Origin: Stramonita haemastoma
Lineage: Eukaryota; Mollusca; Gastropoda; Neogastropoda; Muricidae
DNA length: 32,500 nt
Direction: 5' to 3'
NCBI GenBank assembly: GCA_030674155.1
Contig: CM060317.1
Location: 38,983,274 to 39,015,773, forward strand
The translations under genes were made by a program, and so were the position numbers. Shown here one piece after another: positions 27,930-32,500 of this stretch (positions are counted from its first letter, which is position 1; each line of letters opens with the position of its first letter). The notes under the pieces were generated by a model. That model saw only the letters and a list, made by a program, of their open reading frames with translations. It was not told the DNA's origin and searched no databases.

Positions 27930-29015
27930 ACTGTGGAACAAAGAAAAAAAATGATTCATTGTATTTGATCTTTTCTTTTTCTTTTTGTTGTTTTGTTCAT
28001 TGTAAATGTTTGTTCTTAAAGTTTGGTTGGTAGGGGGGTGGGTTAAAAAAAAATCATATTTAAAAATTTTTTATGTGGTTTCTTTTGGAGGATGGGGGGG
28101 GGGGGGGTGTTGCAGTTGTTCACTGAAATAGGCTTGTTTTTTGTTAATTAGTAATGAGTTTGTTTATTGCTTACCATTTACTTCATTTTTTTCTTCTTGG
28201 GTTTTTTTTTTATGATAATCATGTTTAGTGATGTTTCATGATGTTACAGTTACTTTTTTTCATTATCATTCTTGCCTTAATTCATGATGATGCAACTTCC
28301 AAGTTCATCAGACAATAAATGATGTTGGTGCAGATAATGATGGTGTGTGTGTATGTGTGTGTGTGTGTGTGCACGCATGCTCATGAATTCTGCATCTATC
28401 AGGAAATGGGCAATTTACTGTTATTTTGTGGCTAAAGATTATGTTTCGGTAGGAGTATTAAAAGGACAAGTATTGCACTAAAACAACCGCCATATGGGAA
28501 TGCTGGGGTCCTTTCAGTACAATAGCATCCCCACTTTCTAGAAATTCTGTGCTAGATGTTTCGCCTTTTCTATCACTCCCTTTGTTTCTGTCTTTCTCCT
28601 TACCTCTCTCTCCTCTCCTCTTTACACACTTATTTTCTGGCAAAACATGTCTTTGACAGGTGTGGGTCCACACAGGTAGAGATTCCGAAAAGCCTGTTTA
28701 AAATGTAGGGGTACTGAGACACCTGCCTGCACTGTGTGATGTGTGTAGTCAAGAGCAGCATCCAACCAAGGTGAAATAATAAGATACGCATATTGCACTC
28801 TCACAAAGCAGAAGAGAAAAATACAACAACATTTTTCAAGTGCATGCATATTTATTGGCATGTTTCAGACAGAATGGGATCGATTCTCTCTGACCAAGTA
28901 TCAATTGTGACCCAAGCTTACTACAATATAATACGGAAAGACACATCTGCACATAATGTCTGTGCATGTGTATCTTTCAGGCATTTATTTATATGTGCAT
29001 GCATTTAGAAGCAAG
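27930..29015. other. T-rich intergenic stretch
   Basis: Contains a G13 run near 28095-28107, a GT run near 28344-28370 and a pyrimidine-rich patch at 28560-28622. Short open frames on the minus strand at 28458-28861 show no recognisable domain. Confidence 0.5.
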
Positions 29016-29021
29016 CCTCTA

Positions 29022-29026
<5 letters not shown>

Positions 29027-29080
<54 letters not shown>

Positions 29081-29090
29081 TATATATATT
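29027..29090. repeat. (AT)n microsatellite
   Basis: AT dinucleotide run with one AATAT interruption near 29073. Confidence 0.95.
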
Positions 29091-31165
29091 ATGGTGTGTG
29101 TGGGTGTATCATGTATGGGTGCACTTGAGTTATGGTATATGTGAGCATACCAAATTTGTGTGTCTGCTTATTATGAATTGTGTCAATGTGTGTTTATGTA
29201 TGTCCAGAACATTTTTAACCAAACAAAATGTGCAAATGGTTGATTGATTTAAAACACCTGAAACATGGCATGGGGATGAAAGTAAAGGGCAATGGGGGAA
29301 GAAAATAAATGGGAGGCAAGTAAAAGAAGAGAAAGTTTATCTGAATGACTTAGCAATGCGATACACTTCTGGATCTGCGTCATCAGGATACTGGATTTTG
29401 TGGCAGAACATAAAAAACCATGCATATATTATATATATATATATCAAAAACTATGTTGACACACACACACCAACACAGATCGTCAACATCTATCAGTTAA
29501 CAACTATCAGCAACAACAACTATGTTTGGCCAATCTGCAACAGTCTGTTATTGTACAATATTAATAATAACAAAACCACACTGCAACACTTTCACATTTT
29601 CCACTCCCAACTTCCACTGATTGCACATATGAAGACAACAAAATGCAGAACAAAAATGACAGCTGTTATACTTTACAAAAAAAACAACATATATGATGGC
29701 AATATCCACATTTAATACAGTCTACTTTCACAATGATAAAACTCAGAGATTTTTTTTCACCCTCTAAGCCAAGACAGAATAGAACTCCACTGATTTTCAT
29801 TCATGAAAAAGAAAGCACGCAGTATTAACCCCAGATATTGCCAAAATAATAAATAAAACCAACATTCATTTATACAAAAAACAAAAGACATGTGGGTAAC
29901 TGACATTGAACCAAAAAAGCCCAAACCTGGCTCTACATCACCGAAGCCTAACATACCTACGTCATGGGCACAAAATGAAGTAACCATCCCTGATCCAGTA
30001 ACAATCTGCCAAAAAGCAAGCGTTAGTCCCCGGTAACTTCAAACTGAGCCAGAGCTTGGTCCCAAAATGACTGCTGGGCTCATAAGTGAAGATGCCTTAG
30101 GCTTCGGCATGACAACAGAAAAGTGAAGCAGTCGGTTTGTGTGTTTGCTGCACTGCCCACAATGAATGTTCAATTCTCTTTTTGATGCAGTACAAGATAA
30201 GCCCAACAAGTTATCAAAGCTGCCAGAACAAAACAGAACATGAACATGTAGAGATTCTAGGTTGGTTTTGTTGGTTAGTTTTTACGTTATGTTCTGACTG
30301 ACTGTGAATCACCACTCTCCATGAATTCTTGCAGAAATTCAACAAAACAACCGACTCCCATTCTCCAACATAACCAGTATTACTTGATACAAAATCTGTT
30401 ATGATAAAAAAAAAAAAAAAGATTCAATGCTGAGATGGAACCAACAATTGCAGACATTATTTCTTACTGAAATACAAATCAATTCTAGTTCTTTCAGCCC
30501 CGCAACTAGATCTTTATTACAAAATGAACAGACTGGGAACAACTAAGAACTAAAGTGAATAATCCCAACTACTTACAAAGGTCTTTTAACTTTCCTCAAC
30601 ACTAATGTACAGCAGATAAAATATCTTAAATAGACGGACGACAAAAATCACCAATCAAGTTTCACTTGAATAAAAGAAAAAGCACACCACCATACACGAA
30701 AAGTCTACATGCTGAATGTGCTCTGAAAGTAGCTGCTTAAAAGCTCTCTTTTCATGAAATGCAAGTATCAACATCCTGTAATATACCACAAAGAAATCAA
30801 AACACATACACATTAATTAAGCACAACATTAAGTTTATACACAAGCTATAATAGTAACTGCCAGTAAAGAAGCACTATCTCTACAAATAATTTTCCTTTT
30901 GAAGCAAATCATCAAATGTCTATGTAGAGTCAACATCTTATGTTTGGCAAGACAGAATATGCATACATCTTGCTAATCTATCCACATTCACTCACTCCCC
31001 CCCTCCACTTTCAACAGCCCCCCCCCTAAAAAAATCAGAATTACAATTATGAGCAAAAAAGCATACAAATATGCTATCATGGGAAGAAAATAAAACATCA
31101 CTAAATTCTAACAAAAATGGAAACATGACCAGTTTACAACAGAAAAAGATAAGACAAACTACTAG
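29091..31165. other. AT-rich stretch without recognised genes
   Basis: Relatively free of mobile-element signatures and A-rich on the plus strand. It could be a long 3' UTR or intron of a minus-strand gene beyond the window, but nothing here proves that. Confidence 0.4.
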
Positions 31166-31166
31166 C

Positions 31167-31167
<1 letters not shown>

Positions 31168-31234
<67 letters not shown>
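31168..31234. repeat. (AT)n microsatellite
   Basis: Nearly uninterrupted AT run, preceded by TACATATA. Confidence 0.95.
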
Positions 31235-31236
<2 letters not shown>

Positions 31237-31689
31237 GAGAGCACTGATAATGGGTGCATGGATAGTCTTTAAATACAATCACAACAAACAAAGAAAACCT
31301 TCAATGCCAATTTTGAAAATCCTACATTCTGGAACTTTCAAAAGTAGCTTCACAAACTGCAACGCTTGTGATAAAACCTTACAGCATGGTCAGGAACGCT
31401 TCCAAAATTAGCAAACACTCATCCACACACACACACACACAAAATTATACACTCAGGTCAGGGATATACTGGGCAATCACATAAGAAAAAGCTGGACAGC
31501 ATGGCATGGGCACTAGGTTTTATACAAAGAATCAAAAACTGACATGCAACCATCAGTCAGATATGGGAGGCAGAAAGCACTGACGCAAGGAGAATGGCAC
31601 GCACTGATTGTCGGACTAAAAGCACTGGGAGAGAAGGAAAAAAAACCAACACCACACCACCCTCCCTCCTTCCAGCCATTTGCAGACTA

Positions 31690-31775
31690 CACTTTATGAA
31701 GCAGCATTCATTGTGTTAATTAACCCTTTATGAAGCAGCATTCATTGTGTTAATTAATTAACCCTTTGACTGCTA
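31690..31775 (+). repeat. Tandem duplication next to a piggyBac-end-like TTAACCCTTTGACTGC
   Basis: CTTTATGAAGCAGCATTCAT with GTGTTAATTA occurs twice in tandem (from about 31692 and 31726). TTAA at 31758-31761 is then followed by CCCTTTGACTGC, which resembles piggyBac-type terminal repeats. No mirrored end lies in the window, so an element is not proved. Confidence 0.4.
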
Positions 31776-32500
31776 CAGCTGAGACAAGGGCGAGGACAGC
31801 GATTTTTCAATATTAGGCAAGAAACACACGGATAACTTTCATCATCAACTAAGGCACAAGCCAATGGTACTGACAATAACCTTCAGCCCTTACAAAACTA
31901 TGCAATACTGTACTGTTCACTCAACTGCTACTAGCTAGTAGCAATCTCTGCAAAAGGCAGCCTTCTCTTGTCATGACGCCTGATGTCGTGCTATGCACAC
32001 TACAGTTCCATTATTGTCAACTCTTTTCTCTTTAAATCAATCCTTTTCTTTCCAAGTCCTGGTGTCTTTCTCCATGGAAGGTATGCATCCACAAGCATTT
32101 GACTGCTGATACAGTAACATGAGTACCCTCCCTTTTCTCCTTCACTAACCACATTTCCTTAAGTTCAATGCATGATCATGCATTGTTTGTCTTCAGCCAG
32201 TCCAGTCTGTCTCTGTCCCTTAAACCAATAAACTTGTCAGTATTCATTGTAAGATATTTAGTGTCCCCATCTCACCCTTGATAAATCAAGCTCAGTACTT
32301 TTGAGACTTACACTTTTTAAAAAAAAATGGAGGCTTACACTTTCCTGAGTCCAGATTTCCATGATCTCTCTCTGCTGGACTGGATTTTGGGATTGGCTTT
32401 TTTTTTTTAATTTAAATTTCTGCAGTCAACAGGTATAGCTTGAATAAAACAACTGAAACATCCATGAACCTGGAACCTGAAACATACTCTTCTAAACAGC
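31776..32500. other. Intergenic or intronic DNA, nothing recognised
   Basis: No gene, RNA or repeat identified up to the window end. Confidence 0.4.

Noticed and set aside
28458..28861. Minus-strand ORFs of 71 and 79 codons
   Set aside because: Overlapping frames without domain similarity, splice context or good start; more like untranslated DNA.
31758..31775. A second complete piggyBac element
   Set aside because: Only one end-like sequence is present; no mirrored end with TTAA lies in the window.

Overview
This window looks like nuclear DNA of an invertebrate metazoan, most likely a mollusc and probably a gastropod. That is inferred from three things: long GT/AC microsatellites, tRNA-derived SINEs and LINE relics of the sort common in molluscan genomes, and a spliced lineage-type C2H2 zinc-finger gene. 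No species can be named from sequence alone. There is one convincing protein-coding gene. The rest is intron, intergenic DNA and layered transposon debris.

Left part (1-9.2 kb): a transposon island. Long inverted arms (about 1-480 and 4866-5282) enclose a plus-strand LINE reverse-transcriptase relic, a piggyBac-like element with intact TTAA sites and paired internal palindromes (1356-2913), and a minus-strand LINE relic (3237-4679). The right arm runs into about 900 bp of polypurine DNA. Next comes a Ty3/gypsy pol relic (6648-7905) broken by two insertions, and a second minus-strand LINE relic (8095-9126) that has lost its catalytic FADD box.

Middle part (9.2-13.98 kb): a possible promoter with an NRF1-like palindrome near 9360, a MITE-like inverted-repeat unit (10222-10614), AC-repeat clusters, and a large inverted repeat (12088-13898) whose centre carries four copies of an 18-bp palindrome.

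Gene (13988-21534, plus strand): three exons with matching splice phases encode a protein of about 1,800 residues. It has a Trp-rich acidic N-terminus, a spacer with repeated SUMO-consensus lysines, and 44 tandem C2H2 units. One finger is split open by a 15-copy, 21-bp in-frame minisatellite, and five fingers beside it are nearly identical. Exon 2 has a -1 frame discontinuity at a C6 run. Beyond the stop codon, decayed fingers continue for about 390 bp, so the array was once longer. A short LINE 3' end with a 13-bp target-site duplication sits in the tandem repeat that supplies the last splice acceptor.

Right part (21.9-32.5 kb): several tRNA-derived SINEs, a fragment related to the 12-kb inverted repeat, homopolymer runs up to 47 C, AT microsatellites, and about 4 kb of AT-rich DNA in which I recognise no gene.
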